NCBI GenBank assembly: GCA_024180945.1
Contig: JAKSGN010000038.1
Location: 2,480,001-2,544,000, forward strand
Source: Macrophomina tecta
Lineage: Eukaryota > Ascomycota > Dothideomycetes > Botryosphaeriales > Botryosphaeriaceae
Reading direction: 5' to 3'
Length of the DNA: 64,000 bases
This document shows positions 1 to 11,719 of the stretch, piece after piece. Under the pieces are notes generated by a model, which made no database searches, had not been told where the DNA came from, and saw only the letters and a list, made by a program, of their open reading frames with translations. How positions within the stretch are numbered: the stretch's first letter is position 1; the number at the start of each line of letters is the position of its first letter. A program made the translations under genes and the position numbers.

Positions 1-563
1 TGCGTCGGTGCCTTGCACCACCAGGACGTCCGGCCTGCACATCTTTGTCACGGCGACCGCTTCGGCGACTGTGCCGATCTGGATCCAGATGCGTGTGCGG
101 CGCTGGGTCGCGGCGCGGATGGCGCTGGTCCACTCGCGGAGATCGTCGGTTTGGCGTGGTGCGAAGAACCAGGCGGCGGCGGGCACGTATTTGCCCAGCA
201 GCTCCACCGAGTGCTCGAGATTGGCGCCCCAGTTGATGAAGCCGACACCGATGGGGAGAACGCTTTGCGGATTCGAGTGGGGGATTGGGTTGGCCCGAAG
301 CTGTTCCTGGGCTTCGCGGAGTTCGGGTTCGAGAATGCTCGTATCACTTCCTGCGGCAATGAAACCAAAGCCGCCTATGGTGGAGTTCACGGTCAGTACA
401 CTACCATTAACGCGAGCGAATCCATGGAAGAGCAGCAGGACTCACCCGCGCGGGAAACTTCAACAGCAAGAGGTGCAAGTGCGATGAGTCGCATGGGCGC
501 ACTTGCTATGAGAGGCACCCGGATCCATGGATAAATAGCTTTCAAGGAGGTTGAGGCACTCAT
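1..563 (-). CDS. Nitronate monooxygenase (2-nitropropane dioxygenase family), 5' part only
   Basis: FMN enzymes of this family oxidise alkyl nitronates such as propionate 3-nitronate. The gene reads leftward off the window edge, so only the N-terminal part (about 164 residues) is visible. Exon 1 is 446-563, starting at an ATG at 563. An intron at 375-445 (GTGAGT...CATAG, 71 nt) is followed by exon 2 from 374 to base 1. The join gives the motif SRAGGFGFIAAG, the family's N-terminal FMN-binding Gly-rich segment. The visible part ends in VLVVQGTDA, the start of the conserved QGxxAGGHG segment that carries the catalytic His, which lies outside the window. The preceding segment PLIASAPMRLIALAPLAVEVSRAG is typical of the first strand and helix of the TIM barrel. 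Reading through the intron meets a stop, which supports splicing. The family call is firm; substrate is unknown. Confidence 0.88.
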
Positions 564-1272
564 GGCGGGCGGTCTTGAGCCATATTGAAAGAGGGCGGGA
601 GATGTAGTAGAAGTAGTCGGAGAAGCTGAGGGGAGAGGGATGACGACTGCGGGGAATCCAGCTCGGTGCGCTTGGACCTCCAAACCATCTCCGCGGACCG
701 GGGGTTAGTTTTGAGCCCCGGCAAGAAGCTCTGTTGCGCATCGGAATTTCTCACTGAAACCTGCTGAGCTTGTAGGTTGTTTTATGTAGATGCTGCTTGT
801 ACAAGAAGTCGTCGAGGCGCAGATTCTTCTTCCGCATGGAATGATCGAGCTCCGCCTGCGAGCTTCAGCAACAGCATCATCATCTCGCCGTCGCTCGTGG
901 AGAGCGGACGCGGTCATTTACATGTGAATTATGGTGGGATTTTAGTCACGTCTGCTTCCGTACGCCCGGATTACGGCTCCGGGTGTCTCTATTTCGCCAT
1001 ACGGCGATGCTCGGAAGCAGAACATTAATATCTTCTCGCGCGATGAGTGCATCATACGATTCCACAACGCCCAATAGGAGATAGAGAACGTGTCAGACAG
1101 CTCATAAGGACCTAAATGGTTGTAATCGATTATGAATGCTTAGGTTTACGTGCATGCGCAGGTTGTGGTCCATTCCGGCGCTCAGATTTTAAGCGCCGAG
1201 GCACCGTTCTCACGCAAGTCACTCGAAGCTTGCCCATTGACCTCTCTATGCCATGCCCGGTTAGCTGACAGC
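564..1272. other. Intergenic: NMO 5' flank and 3' flank of the GGCT-like gene
   Basis: The interval holds the promoter side of the nitronate monooxygenase gene and the downstream side of the next minus-strand gene. Short open frames here have no recognisable domain. I see no RNA gene or repeat. Confidence 0.6.
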
Positions 1273-2325
1273 TTACTTGAACAACCGTTGCTTTTCCTCA
1301 TCATCTTCTTCTTCCCCTTCGATCGTCCGCTCTCCATCTCCAAACAGTTTCTTGAAGAGCCCATCATACGATATCCAAGCGCCTTTCATGATGGCATTAG
1401 CAAAAGCAGCAAGCCATCCAGGACTCTTCCCATTCTCATCTTGAAACACCTCCTGGAGTGTGATCATCAGGAGGAAGAGAGGCATCCAGATACTGCTGAA
1501 AATGATTTGGCCAAGGCGCTGTCTTCGTGTGGTAATGGTGAATGGCCTGATGCTGTACAGGTAGTCTTTGTAATCCTGGGGCAAAGAGTGCTCCTCAGCA
1601 CCATTGGTGATGAGCTTCAAGTACCGAGCTGATGGTTGCGCATAGGAAGGATCAGGCCGCCGGGGGGAACTTGTGCCTTGGGCGGGCGCGAACAGTGTGT
1701 GGGCTCTAAAAGGCTGGCTGGTAGGCTCCTCAGGAACAACATGCTCATCATGCAACGGGTAACAGTCCACCAGTACGTCCTTGTATCCTGTGCCACCACC
1801 CTCTGTCGCAATGATATGAGTGTAGTCCGCCATTGTCACTTCGTATACCACGCCAACAAGCCCCTTCTTCCAGCGATCCTTGTGGTAATCCGTAGTCACC
1901 AAGAGTGGCTCCTTTCCCGACGGTGCATTGTCATTGCGCTGGCCACGATTCCTCAACCCAGAGTTCGAGAAGCATGGCTCCAAGTAGGGAATGCCGGGTA
2001 GGTCGAAAGTGAGACGGAGCGACGGTACCACGACATTGATCTGGCTCAGAGGCCTTATCCCTCGCTTGTCCTGGAACGTTTCGTGGCAAAGATTGGAACC
2101 GTATGCCAGGTATAGCACCGTCTTCTCGCCGCCCGACACGTGCTTTGCATCGAAATTCAAGTCGAATGGCGCCTCGTGCCTTGAGGCTTGGAGGCGTTTC
2201 TCCGAGGGAGGCGGCAAGCTTGTTTTGTAGGTTTTCGGGCCGGTGCGTGTTGAAAATAAATTATTAAGCCTGGAGCGGAGAGAGCAGCTTGCTGGCTCGG
2301 AAGAGTTAAGGTTTGCGGCAGCCAT
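1273..2325 (-). CDS. Gamma-glutamylcyclotransferase-like protein with C-terminal membrane segment
   Basis: A single-exon gene of 350 residues starting at an ATG at 2325. Enzymes of this fold release 5-oxoproline from gamma-glutamyl peptides. The substrate-loop signature LAYGSNLC lies near residue 75. IATEGGGTGYKDV lies near residue 175, where GGCT proteins carry the catalytic Glu. The closest architecture I know is the fungal GliK-type group of GGCT proteins, but nothing beside it resembles a secondary-metabolite cluster. After the GGCT fold there is a hydrophobic segment, IIFSSIWMPLFLLMITL, and an acidic tail (EGEEEDDEEKQ), suggesting a membrane-anchored form. The gene is divergent from the large gene at 3286. 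Family confidence is good; substrate is not known. Confidence 0.8.
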   Translation of the reverse strand: MAAANLNSSEPASCSLRSRLNNLFSTRTGPKTYKTSLPPPSEKRLQASRHEAPFDLNFDAKHVSGGEKTVLYLAYGSNLCHETFQDKRGIRPLSQINVVVPSLRLTFDLPGIPYLEPCFSNSGLRNRGQRNDNAPSGKEPLLVTTDYHKDRWKKGLVGVVYEVTMADYTHIIATEGGGTGYKDVLVDCYPLHDEHVVPEEPTSQPFRAHTLFAPAQGTSSPRRPDPSYAQPSARYLKLITNGAEEHSLPQDYKDYLYSIRPFTITTRRQRLGQIIFSSIWMPLFLLMITLQEVFQDENGKSPGWLAAFANAIMKGAWISYDGLFKKLFGDGERTIEGEEEDDEEKQRLFK

Positions 2326-3285
2326 GGGCGTGGGCGTAGGGCGAGCAAATGAGAGGGCTCGAATGCCGGCGAAGCTTTCGGAGAATGGCCGTCAATGGGA
2401 ACGGGGCGATGGGGTGACGAGCCAGAGGTATGATGCAAAATGCGGCTCTTTTGTACAACAGCTGGCTGGAGGAGCTGTCGCTCGTATCGTAAGCAGGACG
2501 GCGATTAGACACGCAGCGGAAGCGGCTCGGAGCAGGCCTCTTCCAGCACCCGGGCTGCCGCCCCGCTGAATAATGCGGCGCTCCATCGTCCACCCACCCC
2601 TTCCACTCCAACACCTCTCTCTCCGGAAGTCGCAGGCGTCTCTGCCATTCTCTGGAGCCCCGTCCCGCAAGATCTTCCAGGTTGGCCCTCACGCACAGTC
2701 CTGAGATCCAGGCCGCAGATGGTGAGGAAGCTCGTTTCGCCCCGGCGGGAAGGAGGATTGAAATCCGAAGTAAACAGCGCGCCGTGGTGAAAGACAGCGG
2801 CACGTCCCATGTCGCAGGATATGACGCGTGAAACGCGTGTTTGCCGAGGTTTGTCGCGTGCAGCAGTCGTGGAGATGCTTAGGAATTAGACATGGCCGAG
2901 AAATGGCCCCATCGGCCGCAGCGGTATGCTCCATGCCTTTGCCCTTTCCGAGCATTCTGATGCCTGCAAGCCGCAGACGCTTTCTGCGCAGAGGCAGTTG
3001 CGTGCGTTTCAGCCTGGTGCGGGTTGGCGCCGCGTGCTTGCCAGGAATGCCACAGCTACAGCCTTAGCACATTTCGCACCCTCTCACACCTCGATCTCTC
3101 ATTTAATCGGGCCTGCAATCGGCTCACCTTGACACCTGACGTGGAGCCTTTCCAATCCGGTGTCGAGGGCCCTGCAGCAACTGTCCCGTTTCCTCTCCTT
3201 CCGTTCCCTTCATGTTTCCTGCCTCTCGGCCTCACTCTTTCGCGCCACATCCTGATTGCCTCTCATCCCCTGCGCCCAAAGCGCC
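2326..3285. promoter_or_regulatory. Divergent intergenic region (GGCT-like / axis-like gene)
   Basis: About 960 bases separate the two start codons, so both promoters should lie here. Overlapping open frames on both strands are Arg/Ser/Pro-rich shadows without domains. A pyrimidine-rich stretch around 3180-3250 precedes the start codon at 3286. No specific factor site can be assigned. Confidence 0.5.
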
Positions 3286-6200
3286 ATGTCCCTCGACGTC
3301 TTCAGCATTGAGGATCTGCGGCACAAAATCACAAGGGCCCTTGCCTCGGACGGTAGTATCTCTAGCTGTCGGCCCCTTTGCGCTGTTATCGTGCGTGGTC
3401 CTCCATCTCCCCGGGAGTCTGAGCTCACGGAACGTAGGAAACTCTGGCCATCCAAGGGGACGAGGGCACACATGATGATCTCGGAAAGTCATTTGCTCTT
3501 GGTTTGCTTCGTTTCTTCCTGAATTCTGCTCATGCAGCTCTACTGCGAAGATGGGCATGTGCTCCGTGATCACCAGCTGTGTTCCCAATCTGACCGGCTC
3601 GCAGGTGGGCCTACTTCTCTCAGTATTATGCCAGCATTCGCCGCACACAGCTTCTCTGCTCAGCCCTAATCCGGAGTTGAGAGGTCTCGGCAGGCTAGTC
3701 ATTGAACAGCAGGAACGAGAAGATCTCCAAGTCGTTTCCTGCTTTATTATGAAACAGCTTCATGCCCATAACGTCGGTCAAGAGCTCTTTTGGCCAAGCC
3801 AAGCTCCGCCCCTGAACTTTGCTATTGGCGATTCTCAGGAATGGATGAGCCATTTGCAGAACATCCTCGATAGTGTCTGTGGCCCTCGAAGGTGCGTATG
3901 CCCTAGTTCCTTTCTGCCTTCCATTTCCTGACCATCGCAGTTCTCACGCCAATGTCCTCTACCCTCGCGTTTTTCATGCTGGCGAAGACTGGTACTTCGA
4001 CAACAAGAGCGCCCGAATCGCCGCGCTAGTCGAAGACCGGCTGACAATTATAGTCCCGCCGCCGGCCGCAACCCATATAATCTTCATCGATATTCCCTTT
4101 GACAACATCCTCACAGTGACTATTGACGCGGCATCCGAAGTACATCTGAGGTTGGACTCGCAAGTGCATTCATGTGCTTACACGGTCAATGCCAACCTGG
4201 CGCACACCAAGGAAGTTATTCTGGAGTTTGGTGATCGTCAGGAGGCGGAGGAAGCTATGATATCCGTTCAAAGCAGATGTTCCGCGACATTTGCGTCGTC
4301 TCAGCACTTGTCATCCAAACTTTTGCGGTCATCAAGTGTCGACCTCATCTTCGATGGAAGCAGAGATTCGGAAGCTCAGGAATCCACTGAAACAGCTGCC
4401 GCTACCAGCAGAGCCGCAAATACATTGCGAAGATCCGGCGCAGGCCCATCCAAGTCTGCAGAAAGTAACGGTAACACTCAGGCTCCCCGCGATTCGGGCG
4501 CTGCCTCCAAAAGTGACAAGAAATCGATCGGAGGAAGGATTGCTCCCCAGAAGGGTCAAGCACGGCTTCCAAGAGAGAATCTCAATGTATTTGATTTTCC
4601 AGAAGAAAGTTCTGGCCCCGACACCCTACAAGCAGAGCCCAAGAAGGCGAAGGCATCAAAGCGCAAATTCGGCCGCCCAAAGAAAAATCATACTAGCAGT
4701 CGCAAAAGAAAAGACGAGGCCACGGATGATCATCGTGATAGCGACTTCCGTCCGACACAAAAGCGAAAGTCTGCACAAGAAACATCAACTCGCATGACGA
4801 GAAGCTCAAAGGCTTCCAACATATCCGACGCCGAGGGGTCTTATCAACAAAGGCCAAATAAAGGAACTGGCACTGCGCAGGCAAGACCAAACTCGCCAGC
4901 TCGAGAGCCAACTCCTCAGATCCCGGAATATCCCGCACAAGCAGAAGTCTCTCAGAGAAAGGTTAATCGTTTGAGAAAATCACGTCCGCAGCCAGATTCT
5001 CAAGCAAGATCGAGTAGTAGACGCGTGTCTGAGAGGGTTTCAGGGCAACACAATTCTGCCAAGAGAGGAGTGGAAGAGGATTCTAGCGATGGCAAAGAAC
5101 TCACCTTTGGGGACCAAAAATATGCAAGTGATGCACCTATGCCAACGAGATATCAGGAACCCGGTCTCAACATGCCCGAATTTCAAATGAAACCTGGTGT
5201 ATCACAAGAGGATGCCATGGTCGTCAGTTCTGACCACAGCTGGGATTCCGCTTCATCTAATGATCAACCTCAAAGAGAGCTGGAAGTTCCAGTAAAGAAG
5301 GCAAAGGTGACCAATATCAAGAAAAATACTGCGGCAATATCATGCATCAAGCCAGTGTTGAAATCATCCAGCTCGAAGGTTGTCAGACAGAAGGTCCCAC
5401 CGGAGACGAACGACACGCATGGAGATGCGGCATCAAGATTATCTCATGCAGCGAATCCGACGCGCGTGATCAGGGATGGTTGTTCCGGAACCAACCTCAA
5501 GGTCCTGTCGACTTCTGAGACTGACAAGAACCAACCAATCGACGAGTCTTTGCACCTCAAGCCTCGAATAGTAGTACAAGGCGAAAGTGGACCGCAAAAT
5601 CAGGGTCGCCCACCGGGGCAGAAAACACCAGTGCCAGTAACGCCCCTTCCGGCAGTGCATAGCTCCACCAGGCCCGGAAGAAGAAATGGTCCAGATGTTT
5701 TCAGCGAAATGCTCAATGATGAGGAAGCTTTATCAACAGGCAAACAGCAGAGAGAGCCTTTGTTGCCTAGAAGGCGTCCTGCAGAAGATAACCTCCCAAT
5801 CCAGGATGATAAACATCTGTTACAAAGCCCCATCGGGAAGAACTGGAAGCAAACTAACAGGCCTACGCGCCCGAGTGGGCCAGTGCAGACAGGAGGCGAG
5901 GTGAGCATAGAGGGATCCATGCCAATGGATGCGTCATATTCGAGCACGGGAGAATTTCAAGACGAAATTGAGGACGACATCGCTCCTCCACATATCCACA
6001 CACCTGTCCTTCCCGCAGGAGTACCTCAACAGTCTCAATATGCGACTGGTCTACAGCTGGCATTGATGGAGAACGCTCTCAAGAAGCCGCTGTTTGCCGT
6101 TCAGGAACAGCCTCCCTCTGTGAACAGAATCAATGCGGTAGACCTCAGTCATGATATACCCGCTCAGTTTGGCCTGAAATCTCCTGTGAGAAGCCACAGA

Positions 6201-7283
6201 GAAGATAGTTCCCTTACTACAATTCGGCACCGTGTTCCGGCAAGGAAGCCTAAGCTTCAGCATAGTCATTCGTTAGTAACTCATCATCAGGGGCGTACCC
6301 TTCCCGGAGGGAATACGATCCTGAGCCAGGAAACTCGGGTCCATCCAGTCTATACTGCCCCGGGAGCTGAAGAAGCTCTTAGATCTGAAGACGCACAGCG
6401 AGCTCACCGATTCACTGAGCCGAGGCCTAAGTGTATCCTTTCAAGCAACAAGAAGAAAGTTCCTGAACATCCTCATGCGGACTCAAAGGCGATCACCACA
6501 CATGCCTCTATAACTAGCTTGAAAGCATCGCAATCATTGCAGACACCCGCCCGTCCCCCGACTGATCCGTTCAATGGAGTCACTCCCGTCTCCCACGCAG
6601 GCAAGGACGAGTCACGTTTCGTGCGTATGTTGCGGAAGGCGACGGAGAAGCATATGAAATCTCACGGCTTTCGAGCGGACATTACAATGGCTGCGCATGA
6701 CGAAGATCTCAACGATGACAATGCCGAACGAACCATCGCTAACATGCTTGATGATGACATGGAAGTGGTTCTCAATCGAGATAGAAGCACCTCTGAAGAG
6801 TCATTGTCCACTGCCGAGGAGGATCCGAAGTATTGTACCGAAGAGATGATGTGGGAAGCTTCCTTGAAGCCTCACCAGCGAGATATGTTCGACGTGCTTA
6901 CTCGCGTCTCAAGGGTAAGTTCGGTGTCGATTCCGCGATTTAAGTAGCCATTGCTAATGATTCTAAAGCACTTTGTCCGTCACTTGATAGATGCGGAGAC
7001 TGCCATCGAAGACATCATCTCCGACTACTACCGGGACGGGACACGGTTGATCGAGCAAATGGAAGAGTCACACCGCAAAGAACATGAGATCCAAAGATAC
7101 AACCTTGCAGAAGTTTGTACACGCATGTCCAGCGCTTTCGACCACATCAATAGTGAAATCGTTAACCAAGAAATACAAGCACGTTCTTCACTGCTTGGCA
7201 AGGGCTGGGAGAAAAATGCGTGGGCATGGAGGAGGCATATCTCTCAACTTGAGAGCCTGCTGGACCAGATTGGAAGGATGTGA
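3286..7283 (+). CDS. Large nuclear protein, candidate meiotic chromosome-axis (Red1/Rec10/SYCP2-like) protein
   Basis: Five exons are proposed: 3286-3390, 3538-3604, 3651-3891, 3941-6914 and 6969-7283, giving 1233 residues. Phases agree at every junction. The last intron (GTAAGT, 6915-6968) and the one at 3892-3940 are clear; the 46-nt intron 3605-3650 is the weakest. The N-terminal 150 residues look helical. They are followed by a beta-rich segment beginning near ANVLYPRVFHAGEDWYFDN that could be a PH/Spt16M-like domain. Then come about 800 low-complexity residues rich in Ser, Lys and Gln, with basic patches including an AT-hook-like FGRPKK. The last 130 residues (from about 1100) form a strongly helical, probably coiled-coil region ending at QLESLLDQIGRM. 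Helical plus PH-like N-terminus, long disordered linker and C-terminal coiled coil is the known layout of SYCP2/Red1 proteins. No single motif proves this, and other nuclear scaffold proteins remain possible. Confidence 0.72.
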
Positions 7284-10271
7284 AGTCACACAATACGCCT
7301 GTTTGCGTCTTCTCACACTTCTCTGTCCCACATTTTTTTTTTTCACGTCATGTTGCTGGTTTTCCGGGCCTTCGGAGCGAGGTAATTGTCAAGGGAATCC
7401 GTGAATCTGATACCACATGCCCTGCTTGCTACACGTCCCTGGAAGCTTTAAACGTCCAAAAACAGGGTAACTCTACACCTCAGAAGTCTAATCAACCATT
7501 TTCGATTAGCGTAGCTTGTTTGGAATGGAATCTCTGCAATAAACAATCATAATACTACCCTCCTTACAAGCACTCGTCGTCTGCCGTCTTTCCTCCTTCC
7601 CTCTTCACGTCAAATGATTTCTCATTGATGTAAAGCACGTTTCTGGACGGTGGCTTTGAAACCCCATGCGTGCCGGTTGCCACATTCCGGAACGGAATAT
7701 CTTGTATGTTTCGTACCGCAGAATCTCAATCAGGAACTCAATGTGGATTACTCCTATCCGATAAACGACCTTCTTTCGTGTAGAGCGAGCAGACAGCTGA
7801 TGATGAGAAATCTCGAGCTCGAGATCCTTGCGCCGATGGTATCGCTTCCTTGGCGCATTGACGCAGTCGTTCGGCTCGGGAATGTCTGCATGCAACGTGG
7901 ACACCGCTTTGAGGACGGATTGACAGATGACAGTGGACGAGAGTGCTGACGATTACATACCGGCGCCACTTATTGTTGCTGCCGAGAGTGTGGGCAGGGA
8001 GGTGGTGGTATGTTGAAGAGGTGGCTGACTCTACTATCTCAATGTATGGGGGAGTCCTTGGCTACCTGTTCCGATGTGGTTGGAGATTCACGATCGGATG
8101 CTGGCGGTGATAATATCATGAAATTCCGGCTCACTGGTGGCGTTGCTGAGGTGTCCACCGCTGTGCATGCAGTACCATCTAACAATCTCTCACCTGGAGG
8201 TCCGTCGCCCGGAAATCATGACCAGCGAGTTTGTATCAATGGCAGGGTATCTCCCAACCAAGGAAGAGGCCCATCGTATCCCCCTCAACATCTTAAACCC
8301 CACGCGCTCCTTACCAAATAATCCCAAATGGGGCATATCATATGATGCCCACCTGACTGCCAGGATACTCACACACCTTCCTGTTACATTTCCCATCCCC
8401 TCAACACTTCCCATTCGCCGCGCCGACCCTCTAGCTTGACGCCCTTTTACCGTTCGGACACGCATTGCATCACCTCCTAACCCCCCAACGCTCATCCTCC
8501 CCTCCCCTGCCCACTAGCGCTACACCTCTCCACGTCACCCTCACAGCCCGGCAGCTGCAAGGGACCGGCAACCCCCGTTTCAGCCCTTCCGACCGACAGC
8601 CAGTCGAACAACATCGACCATGATCTACCCCCTGCAGCCAATCAACACCTTTTCACTCTCTGCCGAGCCCTTAGCGCTTTGCATACCACCCGGGGATCCC
8701 GCTACCCGCTTTTGCACCAGGGGCGGTCATTCGACGAGCAATCCCCGGTTGAGCGTCAGCTCGCGTACACGCTAGGTAAGGAACAAGGTGTCTTGATCCC
8801 TGTCAGTAGCTGACAACGACGACAAAACGGCAGATTATTGTGCATAGCCGAGATAACGAAGGGGGAGGGAAGAGAGATTTTGCTGGCGGGGGGAAAATTT
8901 TGTAAGCGAGGAGAAGGGTGCGTGATGCGGCAGGCCGTCCGACAGAGTAACCTTGTAAGAAAAAAGACAAAAGAATTGAGAGAGAAGTGCGCGCGAATCG
9001 TGCGTGCGGATCGTGCGGCCTGGGGCGGCGGGAGGGCGAAAGGCGGCGCGAGCTGGGGAATGGTATTAAGCTTATTCCAGCGGTTTTGGGGTGGTGAACC
9101 CTATTGTCTGCGTGCCTGGATCATGGAGGGGCTTCTGGATAGACGCAGGGATGACGTGTGGGTGCGGTGGGATATGGTGGAGCAGATGGGCAGGTTTGCT
9201 GCTTGAACGCCCACCGCGCCACGACTTCATGTTGTTTGGTCGCACTTGGGGTTCTAATTCGCAAAAATGCTCATTTCAACGTGATTGTGACGACGTGTTA
9301 CTAAGTGTGTAGTGATGCGGCGCTCTACTGGCCCGTCCATGGTTTCCTGCTGCCGTTGAAGAAATTGGACAAGGAGCGGATGGCGCGGACGAAGCCTTTC
9401 CCTTTCCCGTCTAGGACGTCCATCTTTATATTACCTAGGTCTCGTCCTACAAGGCAGGATGCAGTCACCGAGCCTAGGCCCCAAGGCCAGCGGCATGCTG
9501 TGTAAATGTCGGCTTTCTGGCCGTTGTGTGGAAATGATGGAGTGCTGAAGCGAGCAGCGCCACAACCTTCCCTTCACGTATCAGCCCTCCGATGAGCCCC
9601 AGTAATCTGCAGCATCCTTTCGTCTTATTGCAAGGGACTCAGAAGCGCACGAATCTTGCCGTGGGAAGCATATGGATGCTTGCATACCACCGAAACTCAG
9701 GATAAAAAAGAAAGAGGAAAGAAGCTTTCGAAAACCGGACGAGGCCCCCTGGACACAGTAATCGAAGGCCGCGGTGCTTCTCATTCCCCTTGCTGCCATC
9801 CGCCTTAACTCATCCCCACTATTGCACGATGAAACACGTATGATTGCCAGAAGAATCAACGACAGCGGAGAAAAAGATCGAGAGGGAATGGGGAGGGTGG
9901 GGCGCGGAGATGAGACGTCGGAGCAGCGAAGATCCCCGGATATCAAACCTCGGATGGGGCTTGCCGGTGCCCAGCACTTTTTTGACGACGCAAAACAGAG
10001 GAAATAATGCAAATGACGGGACACAGCTGCTGAGGCATTTCCAGCAGCAGCGGAGAGGAATATGCCTTTCGAGCTTCGAGGATCCAACCCCTTGCTGCCA
10101 CGACTCGCATCGGCCCAGAGCCCATACTGTCGCAGGTATTACTCGGTGGTGCTCTCTCATACGCACAAGCACTATCATGCTAGGTCTGATGCTCATCGCT
10201 ACTTGCGCTCGCTCAGCAACTTGATGCGGAGAGGGCTGCAGATCTCTCAATGCGCGCCGTGAGGCGGATAT

Positions 10272-10312
<41 letters not shown>

Positions 10313-11719
10313 TGATCCTTAAGGAGAAAAAGGAAAAAAAAAAAAAAAAACCGAAAAGAACGTGCCAGCGCCTTAACCTACCATCAAGCTGCCCTCAAAG
10401 GACTGGCAGGAACAGGAAATAAAGCACAGTTTGATGATTACAAAAGTAGAGCTCCAAAACTTCGATTGCTTCTCGTTGATCGCGTGCGGCGCGTATAGGT
10501 GAACTGGCCAGCGAAGCCCCTTCCAAACCCTACCACTCTAAACAACGAATCATGCTCTTCACCTTCCCTATTGATACGGTCTTGTATACACTAGTTTTCT
10601 CCTTTGCTTTATCTGAACGTTTGACAGTACGATTGCCATCCCACCAGAACAGTAAAGCCACTCATTCCAACCCAGCTCCCAGTCCCATTCTACCAAAAAA
10701 GAAAAATGAAAATAAACAGGCAAAACCCGTGACAGCAGGAAACAAATGCGGAGCGCCAAGATCCCCCTTCCTAAGAATAAGCAATGAAGACCTTTGCGCG
10801 CGGTCGTTGCAGGAAAAATTTTTCTAAGACATCACCTGGCGAGAAGAAGGATAGAAGAAACAACAAGAAAGACTTGGCTAGGCACGCCACGTACTGCTTT
10901 GTGTGGTACGAATCACCCACAAGCAACAAAAATTGTCTGCTTTCAAATGTCCAGCCGCTGCGCAATGACAAAAAAGCGAGCTGGACCTGTGTTGTAGAAG
11001 TGAAGTGGAGGATCAAATGTTGGTCTTTGTTGAATGGTAAGAAGAGTCCAAAGAGATGAATTTCCGGCGTCTTGGCCACTCACGGAGCACGATCTCCTTG
11101 TCTTCGTGCTTCCGGAATAAAAGTTATCGTTTAAACAGAAAGAGGCGGTTGGTCGTGCGGCCATCGTAACTGGACGTTTAGCCACACTTCCCGAGAATGT
11201 TAGATCCAGAGAAACCGGTTCGAGGACGATGAATGAGAGATCGGAGCACCAGGCTGGCTGAAGCAACTTGGGCAGAAGCCGAGGGATGTTGAAAATCAAT
11301 CAGTCGCCTAGCCGTGGTACCATTACGGTGTGCCACGGAAACGGAAATAAACAGTCGATGCGTAGTGTCGTGCTCGTGCTTCCAGTCGGCCGGTATCCAC
11401 GAAAGGGAAAATAAGGGTAAAAAAAAAAAAAAGCGCTGATATGCCGTGACGAGTCTTGCCCTCATGAAAGTGTGGTTGCGGCGCGTGCTGCCGAGATTCC
11501 GACCCCCTGATTGCCGCCATTATTGGTTCGCAGCGCCATGTCCGCCGCCCCGCCTCGCTTCACTCGGGTTTTAGTAATTACGATTGTATGCACGTAGTTC
11601 CCCCTTTTTACAATTCTTTCTCCTTTCCATCTTCAGGAGCGGTCTGTTGGAGCTGCGGTCCAGATTGCGCAGGGTTGGGTCGGACAATGGGTGCGTGGTG
11701 GGTGTCGGGATGGATGGAA
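7284..11719. other. 4.4 kb interval without a convincing gene, between convergent 3' ends
   Basis: This is the longest gene-free stretch in the window and lies between two converging genes. It contains a pyrimidine-rich block (about 8380-8530), an open stretch at 8481-8775 followed by a good splice donor, a GA microsatellite, and an A17 run. Open frames on both strands are short (up to 168 codons) and show no domain. An unrecognised gene or a long non-coding RNA cannot be excluded. Confidence 0.5.
10281..10311. repeat. (GA)n microsatellite
   Basis: About fifteen perfect GA units lie in the gene-free interval. An A17 homopolymer follows at 10334-10350. Both are ordinary simple repeats prone to length variation. 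Confidence 0.95.

Noticed and set aside
7605..7969. Open frames on both strands, 71 to 99 codons
   Set aside because: Both strands are open at once, none has a domain, and the minus-strand CPRC-like pair is not enough for a zinc finger.
9581..10087. 168-codon minus-strand open frame in the gene-poor interval
   Set aside because: No domain, no splice partners and Ser-rich composition; insufficient to call a gene.
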